A DNA stretch of 61,034 nt, from contig NZ_CADIKK010000040.1 in assembly GCF_902859915.1 (NCBI RefSeq), positions 1 through 61,034 of the forward strand. The letters run 5' to 3'. The notes beneath the pieces are model-generated. The model was not told the origin of the DNA. It saw only the letters and a program-made list of their open reading frames with translations, and made no database searches. The translations under genes and the position numbers were made by a program. Positions 18,035-26,951 of this stretch are shown piece by piece; within the stretch, counting starts at the first letter, position 1, and every line of letters begins with the position of its first letter. The stretch comes from Paraburkholderia ultramafica. Lineage in GTDB: Bacteria; Pseudomonadota; Gammaproteobacteria; Burkholderiales; Burkholderiaceae.

Positions 18035-19089
18035 GCGCCGGCTCCCGCGCGTTGTGCCGTCTGCATGGGCTGCATATGTTGCGCGACGCGCGCTTCGGTG
18101 TCGCCCCACAGCAGCGCGCGCACCTCGTCCGGCCAGTGGTTCACGTCGAGCCCATGATGACGGAATAGCGCGAGTGTGATGCGTTCCATGCCGAATCCGA
18201 CACAGCCGGTATGCGCGAGCGCGCCGTCTTCGCAGACGATCTTCCAGATCGCGCCGAAGTGGTCCATGTGATAGTTGAACGACAGGCAGGCCGTCTTGCC
18301 GCGCGGGTCGGCCAGCGGGATCAGCAGTTCGAACTTCAGCGCCTGGGCGCGCTGGCTATCGGCGACGATCTTGCCGCCGCGGCCGAAGAACGGATCGTTG
18401 GCGAGATCCACTTCGACCGGCAGTTGCAACAGCGTCACCAGCAGCGAGCCGCGTTCGATCCACATCTGCCGGAACGCCATCACCTGTTCGGCGCTGCCGA
18501 GGCGCACGTATTCGCGCTGCCGGAACATCTGCATGCGGCCCGGATCGAGCGACGGTTCGTAGCGGAAGCAATACGACAGCACGTCGATCGTGCGGCCGTC
18601 GGCGGGCAGCGGGCCGCGCCGCGCCATCACCGGGTAGACCGGGTAGCAGGCGGCGGGCGTCAGCACCACGCGGGTGGGTTTTTGTTGCGCCATCCATGCG
18701 TCGCTGCGCTCTTCGTCGCTTTCGGTCATCGCGTCGTCGAGCGCGCGCAGCAGGCGCCGGTGGCCCATGTCGTTGCCGCAGAACGAGTGGATCGTGCCGG
18801 CCAGATTCGGGAAGCTCTTCAGGTATTCGCTGTCTTCGAAATCGGTGCGGCGCATCGCCGGCGGAAAGCGCAACACTTCCGGCTGCTGGTCCGCGCCCAA
18901 CTGCGTGATCGCAACATTCACGCGGTCCAGCACGTTTTCGAAAAGCTGGCTGCGGCCGTACAGGCCGTTTTCGCCGGTATCGATCAGCAGGCCGGCGGCC
19001 AGCAGTTCGTCACGAAAACCGGTTGCGGCGGTGGCCTTGGCAGCGGCACTGGCAGCGGCGGCCGCGACAGTATCGGTCATCGAGTTCAT
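18031..19089 (-). CDS. Amino acid:[carrier protein] ligase (SerRS-like, class II aaRS homologue)
   Basis: Truncated class II aminoacyl-tRNA synthetase homologue that activates a small amino acid with ATP and loads it on the phosphopantetheine of a carrier protein instead of tRNA. This is known for Bradyrhizobium Bll0957 and relatives. 352 residues, with no tRNA-binding coiled-coil arm. Motif 2 lies at FRYEPSLDPGRMQMFRQREY (175-194) and motif 3 at GFGMERITLAL (298-308). Putative zinc ligands are Cys148, Glu193 and Cys296, the Cys/Glu/Cys set of the atypical SerRS type. Its start abuts the stop of the flavoprotein gene with no gap. In the known ligases the substrate is glycine or alanine; which one applies here cannot be read. 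Confidence 0.9.
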   Translation of the reverse strand: MNSMTDTVAAAAASAAAKATAATGFRDELLAAGLLIDTGENGLYGRSQLFENVLDRVNVAITQLGADQQPEVLRFPPAMRRTDFEDSEYLKSFPNLAGTIHSFCGNDMGHRRLLRALDDAMTESDEERSDAWMAQQKPTRVVLTPAACYPVYPVMARRGPLPADGRTIDVLSYCFRYEPSLDPGRMQMFRQREYVRLGSAEQVMAFRQMWIERGSLLVTLLQLPVEVDLANDPFFGRGGKIVADSQRAQALKFELLIPLADPRGKTACLSFNYHMDHFGAIWKIVCEDGALAHTGCVGFGMERITLALFRHHGLDVNHWPDEVRALLWGDTEARVAQHMQPMQTAQRAGAGA

Positions 19090-20385
19090 TCAGGCTCTCC
19101 CCGGAGCGGCAGGACGCTGCGCGAGCAACAGGCTCGCGGTGTTCTGCGCAATCCGGTCGTTGTTGATCATCAGCGGCGCGGAGTGCAGGTCGCGTAAATG
19201 GCGTCCGACGCTGTACGGCGTGCCGTTCTTGTAGCCCGCCATACCGCAGATCATCAGCACTTGCTGGACGACTTGCAGCGCGGTGTTGGAGAGGCTGGTC
19301 TTCAACGTGTTCATGTCGGACGCGAAGCCGAGCAGCGCGGCGAGCGGCGCATCGGCTTGCGGGTCGTGCTGGCGCGCCTGCCGGGCCTGGTGCGCGGCGC
19401 GTGCCGCTTCCAGCGCGAGCGCGAGGCGCGCCTGCATCATCTGCAGCAGGCCGACCGCTTCGGCAAGGCGCAAGCCCGCTGGCGGCATCGAGCCGGGATT
19501 GGCGCGAGCCTGAACCCGGAAGCAAGCCTTCGCGCGATTCACCGCGTCGCTCGCGATGCCGGTCCAGACCGAGGCCCACAGCGTGTGCGAGACCGGCAGC
19601 ATGGTCTGGTCGGCGATCTCGGCGAAGGGCGTCGCGAGGATTTGCGCGGCGAGCCCTGTGGCGACGAGGCGAAAGCCCTCGCTGCAGGTGCCGCGCATGC
19701 CCAGCGAGTCCCAGCCGCTGCGCTTTTCCAGTTGCGTGCCGTCACGCAACGCGACGATCAGCACCTGGTCGGCGGCGGCCGACTCGGCGGTGCGGCGCGC
19801 GGTGACCAGGATGCCGTCGGCGTGCGCGCCGTACGAGATCGTCGGGGCGAGCTTTTCGATCCGAAAACGCTCGCCGTCGAGCTCGACCGAGCAGGCGCTC
19901 GTGCGCAGGTTACCGCCGATGGTTTGCTCGGAGGTCGCCGAAGCCAGCAGCCATTGATGCTCGACCAGTTGCGCAAGCAGGCGCCGCTGCCAGGCCGATG
20001 CGCTGCCGTGCGCTTCGATGCACGCAACCTGGATCTGATGCATCGCATACACCATCGCAGTCGACGCGCAGCCTTGTGCGAGCGTCTCGCAGATCGCGCC
20101 GATGTCCGCGAGCGACAACCCCGCGCCGCCGAACGCGGGCGGCACCAGCGCCGACAGCAAGCGTTCGCGCTTGAGCGCGTCGAACGCCTCGCTCGGGAAG
20201 CGCGCGTCGCGGTCCACCGCATCGGCGAACTGCGCGGCCACCGCGGCGCAGCGACGCGCGGCCGCGCGCCAGCCGGGTTCGGCCTCGACCGCCGTCAGCT
20301 GGACGGCAGCGTCAGCGCTGTCGTGCGCTGGCGCTGCCGCGCCTGGGGCCGCGGCGCTGGCCGCGTCCAGCAGCGGCGCGATCAT
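19090..20385 (-). CDS. Acyl-CoA-dehydrogenase-like flavoprotein without the usual catalytic Glu
   Basis: FAD-binding acyl-CoA dehydrogenase superfamily protein, 431 residues. The N-terminal helical domain has RLLSALVPPAFGGAGLSLAD. The C-terminal helical domain ends GMAGYKNGTPYSVGRHLRDL and then LMINNDRIAQNTAS. In ordinary acyl-CoA dehydrogenases this last place reads YEGTxEI, with the catalytic Glu; here it is Asn-Asn-Asp. The enzyme may therefore not do ordinary alpha-beta dehydrogenation. Its start overlaps the carrier-protein stop (ATGA). By context it probably acts on an aminoacyl thioester held by that carrier. Confidence 0.85.
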   Translation of the reverse strand: MIAPLLDAASAAAPGAAAPAHDSADAAVQLTAVEAEPGWRAAARRCAAVAAQFADAVDRDARFPSEAFDALKRERLLSALVPPAFGGAGLSLADIGAICETLAQGCASTAMVYAMHQIQVACIEAHGSASAWQRRLLAQLVEHQWLLASATSEQTIGGNLRTSACSVELDGERFRIEKLAPTISYGAHADGILVTARRTAESAAADQVLIVALRDGTQLEKRSGWDSLGMRGTCSEGFRLVATGLAAQILATPFAEIADQTMLPVSHTLWASVWTGIASDAVNRAKACFRVQARANPGSMPPAGLRLAEAVGLLQMMQARLALALEAARAAHQARQARQHDPQADAPLAALLGFASDMNTLKTSLSNTALQVVQQVLMICGMAGYKNGTPYSVGRHLRDLHSAPLMINNDRIAQNTASLLLAQRPAAPGRA

Positions 20386-20630
20386 GCTGCCTTGGCCTGT
20401 TGCACTTCGGCGATCGCGGCGGCCATCGAATCGATGCTGGAGAACAGCCGGCGCGTCAGCAGGCGGTCCGGAATTTCAATGTCGAATTCATTTTCGATTG
20501 CCAGCATCAGATGCACGGTCGCGAGCGAGGACAAGCCAGCGGCGTATAGATCGGCGTCGTCCGCCAGACTGTCAGCGGGAACATCCAGACGGGCGGATTC
20601 GGAAATGATGCGTCGCAATGCGTTTTTCAT
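20382..20630 (-). CDS. Stand-alone aminoacyl carrier protein
   Basis: 82-residue acyl-carrier-like protein from ATG 20630. The phosphopantetheine site is AGLSSLATVHLMLAIE, with Ser35 as the attachment residue; the usual Asp before it is Ser, as I recall for carriers paired with Bll0957-type ligases. Acidic helical fold (DSLADDADLYAAG, ENEFDIEIPDRLL). First gene of the five-gene unit. An in-frame ATG at 20654 would add eight residues; the shorter form gives the usual MKNALRRII start. It needs a phosphopantetheinyl transferase from elsewhere. Confidence 0.9.
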   Translation of the reverse strand: MKNALRRIISESARLDVPADSLADDADLYAAGLSSLATVHLMLAIENEFDIEIPDRLLTRRLFSSIDSMAAAIAEVQQAKAA

Positions 20631-20988
20631 TGTGTAGTGGCCCTTGTGGTCCAACGAGCTTTCGGAAGGTGTCGACGAAAAACGAGCACCTGTATTCGTT
20701 TTTAGTCTTTATCGGCCCGGCCGACATCGTTGCCGCGCTCAACCCATGTGACCTTGTCAGCCACTCACGGCATCCGCGTGCCGCTTGCGACGGCTTGCTG
20801 CGACGCCGTGCTCCGGTAGGCCGTATTTAAGGATCGTGAACGCCTGGCGTCGGTGCGATGCCGCACGGAAACACGCCTATTGCGGACGTACCGTGTAGCC
20901 ATGCCAACGAGCCGGTGTGTTGAGCCAGGCCGTCGAGGGCGGCGTGTGATGCCGGCCCCGTTGAACTCACTCACTGCTGGGGAACTTG
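20631..20988. promoter_or_regulatory. Divergent promoter region
   Basis: A 358-bp non-coding stretch lies between the carrier-protein operon (leftward) and the GNAT gene (rightward). It must hold the operon's promoter. I see no clear operator or riboswitch. Confidence 0.5.
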
Positions 20989-21522
20989 ATGAACTGGAAG
21001 ACGCTGGAATTCGATCAGCTTTCGGCACGCGAGTTGTACCTGATCTTGCGGGCGCGCAGCGCGGTGTTCGTCGTCGAACAATCGCACGTCTGTCTCGACG
21101 CGGACGGCCGCGATGAAAGCGCGCTGCATGTGTTCGCGGTGGAAGACATGGCGCGGCCGATGCCGATCCTTGCCTACGCGCGTTTGCAACCCGGCGACGC
21201 GGAAGATCCGGAAATCACGATCGACAAGGTGCTGACGAGCCCGCTGCGGCGCGGCGACGGCACCGCCGAACTGCTGCTCGAACGCATCCTCGCGGCGATC
21301 GCCGAGCGTTGGCCGGGACACGCCGCGCGAGTGAGCGCGCCGCTGGGCTTGCGCGGCTTCTACGAGCAATTCGGCTTTCGCAAGACGGAAGGGCCGTACC
21401 TCGAACATGGCGTGCCGTTCATCGGCCTCGCGCGCCAGGTTCGCGGCAGCCAGCCGCGCTTCGGCACGCGTCGTCGCGCGCGCGACGGCGAGTCGGTCAT
21501 CAACACGTTCGAGCTGTTGTGA
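20989..21522 (+). CDS. elaA: ElaA-type GNAT acetyltransferase
   Basis: GNAT-fold protein of the ElaA family, function not established. 177 residues. Family start NWKTLEFDQLSARELYLILR followed by AVFVVEQ. Acetyl-CoA region RRGDGTAELLLERILAAI, then FYEQFGFRKTEGPYLEHGVP. The ATG 20989 follows a gctgggg site; an in-frame TTG three bases upstream is less likely. It is divergent from the carrier operon and precedes manC by 90 bp. Confidence 0.88.
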   Translation: MNWKTLEFDQLSARELYLILRARSAVFVVEQSHVCLDADGRDESALHVFAVEDMARPMPILAYARLQPGDAEDPEITIDKVLTSPLRRGDGTAELLLERILAAIAERWPGHAARVSAPLGLRGFYEQFGFRKTEGPYLEHGVPFIGLARQVRGSQPRFGTRRRARDGESVINTFELL

Positions 21523-21612
21523 CGGTGCGAACGCCGGTCATGTGCGGAGCATCCTCCGCATCAAACGCGTGACACCGAACCAGACCAGATTGACCATTGA
21601 TTGGAATTGCTC

Positions 21613-23196
21613 ATGAATCGCATCGTAGAACCAGGCAATTCGCTCGCCTCGGGCGTGGGCGTCACCGAAGCGCTCACGCGTTTTTCCGTGCAGCCGGCGA
21701 TTCTCGCGGGTGGCTCGGGCACGCGGCTTTGGCCGTTGTCGCGCGAGCGCAACCCGAAACAGCTGATCGACCTGATAGGCGACGAATCGTTGCTCGAAGC
21801 CACGCTGCGCCGCCTCGATGACGCGTTCGCCGTGGCGGCGCACCACACGTCGTCCGTCGATCCGCTCGCGACCGCCACGCCGCTGGTGGTCTGCTGCGAG
21901 GATCTGCGGCTGCAAACGCGCGAGCGTCTCGAACAATGCAGCCGGCCGGTGCGCATGATGCTCGAACCGGTGCCGCGCAACACCGCGCCCGCGCTGACCG
22001 TCGCGGCGCTTGCCGCGCGCGCGGCGGCTGCGGCCGGCGATGATCCGATCATCGTCGCGTTGCCCGCGGACCATCTGATCGCCGATCATGCGGCGTTCGG
22101 CGTGGCGCTGTCCGAGGCGCTCGGGCACGCGGCGTGCGGTGCGATCGTCACGCTCGGGGTGCCGCCGCAACGCGCGGCCACCGGTTACGGCTATATCCGC
22201 ACGGGTACGGCGCTCGGCACGCGGGGGGCGCGCGCGATCGAACGCTTCGTCGAGAAGCCCGATGCCGAACTCGCCGAACGTTATGTCGCCTCCGGCGAGT
22301 ACTGGTGGAACAGCGGCATGTTCGTGGTGCGCGCGTCGGTGTGGCTGGCGGCCATCGCGCTGTGCCGTCCCGTGATCGCGGCGGCTTGCGCGGACGCATT
22401 CGAGCACGCCACGGTGGATGGCGATGGCGCACTGCATCTCGCGCGCGATGCGTTCGCCGCGTGCCCGTCCGATTCGATCGACTATGCGGTGATGGAGCGC
22501 GTCGCCACCGACGCGCGCCTCGTCGGTGTCACGGTGCCGCTCGTCGCGGGATGGTCGGACGTCGGCGCGTGGGATTCGGTGTGGGACGCATCGAGCAAAG
22601 ATGCCAGTGGCAACGTTGCGCGCGGCCGCGTGATGTTCGACGGCTCGACCAACAGCTTCGCGCATTCGGAAGGGCGGCTCGTCGCCTGTGTCGGCGTGAG
22701 CGGCGTGGTGGTGGTCGAAACCGCCGATGCGGTGCTGGTCGCCGCGAAGGATCGCGTGCAGGACGTGAAGGCGATCGTCGGTCGTCTGAAGGCGGAGCGG
22801 CGCGCCGAAGCGCACGAGCATCGCAAGGTCGGGCGGCCGTGGGGCTTCTACGATTCGCTCGAACACGGCGAGCGCTTCCAGGTGAAGCGCATCGTCGTCA
22901 AACCGGGCGGCCGATTGTCGTTGCAGATGCATCATCATCGCGCCGAACACTGGATCGTGGTGCGCGGCACGGCGCTCGTCACGCGCGGCGAGGAGAGCTT
23001 CCTGGTCTCGGAGAATCAGTCGACCTTCATTCCGCTTGGCGTCACCCACCGGCTCGAGAACCCGGGCAAGACCCCGCTGGAGATGATCGAGGTGCAATCA
23101 GGCTGCTATCTCGGCGAGGACGACATCGTGCGCTTCGACGATCAATACGGACGGCTTCAGGTGAGCGGCGACGCAGGCAAGGGCGCTTCACACTGA
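21613..23196 (+). CDS. manC: Bifunctional mannose-1-P guanylyltransferase / mannose-6-P isomerase
   Basis: Makes GDP-mannose from mannose-1-phosphate and GTP, with a second cupin-type isomerase domain (fructose-6-P to mannose-6-P). About 527 residues from ATG 21613. Nucleotidyltransferase signature AILAGGSGTRLWPLSRERNP, then NPKQLIDL, VEKPD and YWWNSGMFV. C-terminal cupin KVGRPWGFYDSLEHG, QMHHHRAEHWIVV, ENQSTFIPLGVTHRLENPG. This is the BceA/AlgA/XanB type used for exopolysaccharide or LPS. Together with the glycosyltransferase and the polyprenyl sugar-phosphate transferase it supports a surface-glycan locus. Confidence 0.96.
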   Translation: MNRIVEPGNSLASGVGVTEALTRFSVQPAILAGGSGTRLWPLSRERNPKQLIDLIGDESLLEATLRRLDDAFAVAAHHTSSVDPLATATPLVVCCEDLRLQTRERLEQCSRPVRMMLEPVPRNTAPALTVAALAARAAAAAGDDPIIVALPADHLIADHAAFGVALSEALGHAACGAIVTLGVPPQRAATGYGYIRTGTALGTRGARAIERFVEKPDAELAERYVASGEYWWNSGMFVVRASVWLAAIALCRPVIAAACADAFEHATVDGDGALHLARDAFAACPSDSIDYAVMERVATDARLVGVTVPLVAGWSDVGAWDSVWDASSKDASGNVARGRVMFDGSTNSFAHSEGRLVACVGVSGVVVVETADAVLVAAKDRVQDVKAIVGRLKAERRAEAHEHRKVGRPWGFYDSLEHGERFQVKRIVVKPGGRLSLQMHHHRAEHWIVVRGTALVTRGEESFLVSENQSTFIPLGVTHRLENPGKTPLEMIEVQSGCYLGEDDIVRFDDQYGRLQVSGDAGKGASH

Positions 23197-23591
23197 CGCG
23201 CGCGCGTGGTCGCCGACGGGCTCGCCCCAGGCGTTGTCGCTGGATGCGCGCCCGGCGTGCCCCCTCGCGCCGGTTCTTTTTCGCCAATGCGCAACCGCCA
23301 GCTCTGGTGGATCAGACAAATTCGTCTCGCTACGTGCGTATTCGCACCATGCAAATTCCATAACGCAGGCACGCTTGAGGTGCAAGCTTACGGCCCGTCA
23401 AAACGTCCGACGTTACACGGAAGAAACAATTCTTCAGAGGGATAACCCTGTCAGGAAGTGTCCCAACTGGCGCATCTGTTTTGAAGCTAGCAACGTATCG
23501 TGAAAGTAAGCCGTATGCATAAAAAACGACACGAAAAGGGCCGCTCAATCAACAGGCTACGCGGGGAAAACACCGCTTCGGGGAGAGTGTC
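23197..23591. other. Intergenic region without recognisable gene
   Basis: About 395 bp between manC and the GntR-type gene. It becomes AT-richer toward the regulator start and probably carries its promoter. The regulator start has a weak GGGGAGAG site. No repeat or hairpin of note was seen. Confidence 0.6.
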
Positions 23592-24311
23592 ATGGAACAG
23601 GCAAACAAAGATCGATCGCTGGTGAGCAAGGTGATGGATGGGCTCGTCACCGGCATCGTCGAAGAGAAGTACGGCGCCGTCCTGCCACCGCAGGATGTGT
23701 TGTCGAAGGAGTTCGACGTCAGCCGCACCGTCATGCGCGAGGCGCTGTCGATGCTGCTCGCGCGCGACATGCTGGACGTGCGGCCGAAGATCGGCACGCG
23801 CATCCGGCCGATGAGCGATTGGCGCATGATCGACGAGGACGTCGTGAACTGGCGTTTTCGAGCGAAGCCTGATCCGCTGTTTCTGCGCGACGTGATCGAA
23901 TTTCGCATCCTGATCGAACCGCGTGCTTCGGCGCAGGCGGCCGCGCGCGGCAGCAGCGCGGACATCGCGGCGATTCGCGAGGCGTTCGACGCGTTTCGCG
24001 TGATCCGTCCAGGCGAGTCCGGCTATCAGGATGCCGACGAACTGTTCCATACCCGCATCGTGGTGGCGAGCGGCAACCAGTTCTTCAAACAGATGGCGGC
24101 GATCGTTCGCGGCGCGCTGTCGACCGTCAACCCCATCGTCACCGACAAGGCCGGCTTGTGGGAGACCGCGGTGAGCTCGCATCAGCGCGTGCTCGAAGCG
24201 ATTGAACGGCGTAATCCGAAAGAAGCGGAAATCGCGTCGCTGGCATTGATCGACTACACGGCCGAAGAGGTCGGCGGCAAATTTTCAGCGGAGCCGCCGA
24301 CGCGCGCCTGA
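23592..24311 (+). CDS. FadR/GntR-family (FCD) transcriptional regulator
   Basis: GntR-family repressor, FadR subgroup. N-terminal winged helix (GAVLPPQDVLSKEFDVSRTV, MREALSMLLARDMLDVRPKIGT) and a C-terminal FCD ligand domain with metal-binding His (DADELFHTRIV, SSHQRVLEAI). 239 residues. It resembles DgoR-type regulators of sugar-acid catabolism. The oxidoreductase gene follows 140 bp downstream and may be a target. Confidence 0.92.
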   Translation: MEQANKDRSLVSKVMDGLVTGIVEEKYGAVLPPQDVLSKEFDVSRTVMREALSMLLARDMLDVRPKIGTRIRPMSDWRMIDEDVVNWRFRAKPDPLFLRDVIEFRILIEPRASAQAAARGSSADIAAIREAFDAFRVIRPGESGYQDADELFHTRIVVASGNQFFKQMAAIVRGALSTVNPIVTDKAGLWETAVSSHQRVLEAIERRNPKEAEIASLALIDYTAEEVGGKFSAEPPTRA

Positions 24312-24451
24312 GCGCAGCCGCGGCAGCGGCCTGCGGGTTGGTTTTCCTGTGAGACAGCGGATGACAGAAGGCGCAAGCCCATGTCCGCGCGTGCGCGTTC
24401 GGCATGCGCGACAATAGCGCCTGTTCTAAACCGCATGGACTCGAAGAAACG

Positions 24452-25450
24452 ATGACAATCGCAACGCAGGAAACCTCCTCTGGCGACGTGATTCGCTGGG
24501 GGATCGTCGGGACGGGCCGGATTGCCCGTCGCTTTGCTCAGAGTCTGACTCATGTGCCGCAAGCGCAACTCAGCGCGCTGTGGTCGCGTCGCGCGCAACC
24601 GGCGCAGGCGTTCGCCGAAGAGTTCGGCGGCACAGCATGCGCGAGTTTCGACGCGCTGCTCGCGAGCGGGATCGACGCGCTCTATATCGCCACTGTCCAG
24701 GACAGTCACGCCGACTACGCGATCGCCGCACTGCAAGCCGGCCTGCACGTGTTGTGCGAAAAGCCGGCCACCATCAACCGGCCGCAACTCGTGCGTGTGC
24801 TCGACGCCGCGCGTGCCGCGCAACGGCTCTTCATGGAAGCGATGAAGCCGCCGTTCTATCCGCTCTACAGAAAATTGCGCGAACATCTCGCGGCCGATCC
24901 AATCGGCGACGTCGGACTCGTGCGGGCGGGCTGTTCGGTGCCGGGCGTGCCGGACGATCACCCGTCGCTGTCGTTCGACCATGCGGGCGGCGCGCTGCTC
25001 GATATCGGCATCTACGAAATGTTCCTCGCGGTGGACTGGCTCGGCGCGCCGCGCGAGGTGCAGACGCTCGGGCGGCTCGGGTCGACTGGCGTCGATACGT
25101 TCGCGAGTCTGAACAGCCAGCACGAGCGCGGCATCGCGCAGCTTTTTTGCGGGCTCGATCTGCACGGCAGGGGCGATGCGCTGCTGATGGCCAAAGGCGG
25201 CCACGTGATGCTTCACGAACCGTGGTGGAATCCGTCGCGCGCGACGATCCGTTACGCCGACGGGCACGTGGTCGAACTCGACGAGCCGTTCGATGGCGGC
25301 GGGCTGAACTACGAGACCGCGCATTTCTGCGCGCTGATTCGCGCGGGGCAACTGGAGAGCCCGGTGATGACGCATGACAAGTCGCTGCAGATGATCGCGA
25401 TGGCCGATGCGGCGCGTGCAGCGCTGGGGCTGAAATTCGCGGGGGAGTGA
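24452..25450 (+). CDS. Gfo/Idh/MocA-family oxidoreductase
   Basis: NAD(P)-dependent dehydrogenase of the glucose-fructose oxidoreductase/inositol dehydrogenase family. About 332 residues. Rossmann motif GIVGTGRIARRFAQSL, then YIATVQDSHADYAI and the conserved CEKPATIN with catalytic Lys, then MEAMKPPFYPLYRKLRE. The C-terminal alpha/beta domain follows. No Tat signal. ATG 24452 is preferred over upstream 24404. The substrate is unknown, probably a sugar or sugar derivative. Confidence 0.92.
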   Translation: MTIATQETSSGDVIRWGIVGTGRIARRFAQSLTHVPQAQLSALWSRRAQPAQAFAEEFGGTACASFDALLASGIDALYIATVQDSHADYAIAALQAGLHVLCEKPATINRPQLVRVLDAARAAQRLFMEAMKPPFYPLYRKLREHLAADPIGDVGLVRAGCSVPGVPDDHPSLSFDHAGGALLDIGIYEMFLAVDWLGAPREVQTLGRLGSTGVDTFASLNSQHERGIAQLFCGLDLHGRGDALLMAKGGHVMLHEPWWNPSRATIRYADGHVVELDEPFDGGGLNYETAHFCALIRAGQLESPVMTHDKSLQMIAMADAARAALGLKFAGE

Positions 25451-25515
25451 GAGGATCAGGGCGGGGTGAAAGCGAGCCCCAGTGGTACGATTTGCGCGGG
25501 TGCGCGGAGGCGAAA

Positions 25516-26265
25516 ATGCTCCGCGCGCCCGTCGCTTTCGAACCCCTTCCAATGGAGCCGCTTGCCATGCGCATGCCCATAAAACTGTGGCGCGACAACA
25601 AGAGCCTCGTCGCGTTCCTTTTTCTGATGGTGCTGTTTCGCAGCGCCGTCGCCGACTGGAACGTCGTGCCGAGCGGCTCGATGCTGCCGACGATCCGTGA
25701 AGGCGACCGGATTTTCGTCGACAAGATGGCCTACGATCTGCGTGTGCCGCTCACGCATATCGCGCTCGCGCATCTGCACGATCCGCAGCGCGGCGACATC
25801 GTCACGATCGATTCGTCCGCCGCGCACGAGTTGATCGTCAAGCGTCTGATCGGCTTGCCCGGCGACAGCGTCGCGATGCGCAACAACGTGTTGTATGTGA
25901 ACGGCGTGCGCGCCGATTACCAGCCGCTCAAGCTCGCACCGTTGCCGGGCGACGCCGTTTCGCCCGGTGACTATCTGACCGAGCGTTTCGACGGCGTCGC
26001 GCACATAGTGAGACTTGCGCCGGACGCGCCCAGCCTGCGCGACTCGTTCGGCCCGGTCATCGTGCCGCCAGGCGAGTACCTGATGCTCGGCGACAATCGC
26101 GACGACAGTGCCGATTCGCGTTACTTCGGCTTTTTTCCGCGTAAGGAGCTGATGGGCCGCACGCGTCACGTCGCGTTCTCGCTCGACCCGGACCATTACT
26201 ACAGACCGCGCTTCGAGCGCTTTGGCGCGTCGCTGGATGCGGCGTCGCCGGTTGCCAGCCGTTAG
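25516..26265 (+). CDS. lepB: Signal peptidase I
   Basis: Membrane serine protease of the S26 family that removes signal peptides. About 249 residues from ATG 25516, which has a GCGGAGG site five bases upstream. One N-terminal membrane segment (SLVAFLFLMVLFRSAVADWN). Catalytic Ser in VPSGSMLPTIREGD and catalytic Lys in ELIVKRLIGLPGD, then box E LMLGDNRDDSADSR. It is shorter than the housekeeping LepB with its two membrane anchors, so this is likely an extra signal peptidase. Its position away from lepA-rnc agrees. Confidence 0.92.
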   Translation: MLRAPVAFEPLPMEPLAMRMPIKLWRDNKSLVAFLFLMVLFRSAVADWNVVPSGSMLPTIREGDRIFVDKMAYDLRVPLTHIALAHLHDPQRGDIVTIDSSAAHELIVKRLIGLPGDSVAMRNNVLYVNGVRADYQPLKLAPLPGDAVSPGDYLTERFDGVAHIVRLAPDAPSLRDSFGPVIVPPGEYLMLGDNRDDSADSRYFGFFPRKELMGRTRHVAFSLDPDHYYRPRFERFGASLDAASPVASR

Positions 26266-26291
26266 GCGACGCGGCCCAGGTGCTCAGTGGC

Positions 26292-26951
26292 TCAGTGACG
26301 CGACGGCAGCGCAAGGCGCCGTTCGTACCAGCGCTGCACCCATTCGAGCACCTGGCAGAGCACCCAGTACACCGCGGCCGCGGCGAGATAGAGCGGCAGC
26401 GGCTGATAGGTCGACGCGATGATTTCCTGCGCGCTGCGCAGCAGTTCGGTCACGGTAATCACCGACACCAGCGACGTGTCCTTGATCAGGCTGATCAAAC
26501 TGTTCGACAGGCTCGGCACCGCAATGCGCAGCGCCTGCGGCGCGATCACATGGCGCAGCGTCTGGCGGCGCGAGAGTCCAAGGCTATACGCGGCCAGCCA
26601 TTGGCCCTTGTGAATCCCGAGAATCGCGCCGCGCATGCTCTCCGACAGATACGCCGCCACGTTCGCCGACAACGCGATCACGCCGGCCGGCGTCGGCTCG
26701 AGCGAGATGCCGAAGCTCGGCAAGCCGTAGTAGATCACGAAGATCTGCACCAGCAGCGGCGTGCCGCGCATCACGCTCACGTAGATGCGCGCGAGCCAGT
26801 TCAGCGGACGACTGTGGCTGATGCTCATCAACGCGAGCACGGCGCCGGCAATCAGGCCGAAGAACATCGACAGAACCGCGAACTTGACCGTCAGGACGGC
26901 GCCCTGTGCGAGCACAGGAAGCGATTGGACGAGCAGGGAGGTGGTGGACAT
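26292..26951 (-). CDS. Amino-acid ABC transporter permease (cystine type)
   Basis: Inner-membrane permease of the HisMQ/TcyL type. 219 residues with five to six hydrophobic segments. The N-terminal conserved part has GAVLTVKFAVLSMFFGLIAG and YVSVMRGTPLLVQIFVIYYG. The EAA-like loop reads LGLSRRQTLRHVIAPQALRI. It lies downstream of the binding-protein gene on the same strand, but with a terminator between them. No ATPase gene is present on either side. Confidence 0.92.
   Translation of the reverse strand: MSTTSLLVQSLPVLAQGAVLTVKFAVLSMFFGLIAGAVLALMSISHSRPLNWLARIYVSVMRGTPLLVQIFVIYYGLPSFGISLEPTPAGVIALSANVAAYLSESMRGAILGIHKGQWLAAYSLGLSRRQTLRHVIAPQALRIAVPSLSNSLISLIKDTSLVSVITVTELLRSAQEIIASTYQPLPLYLAAAAVYWVLCQVLEWVQRWYERRLALPSRH

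Noticed and set aside
19198..20637. A 479-codon plus-strand frame across the flavoprotein and carrier genes
   Set aside because: Antisense shadow; the true genes are supported by overlapping starts and stops and by recognisable motifs.
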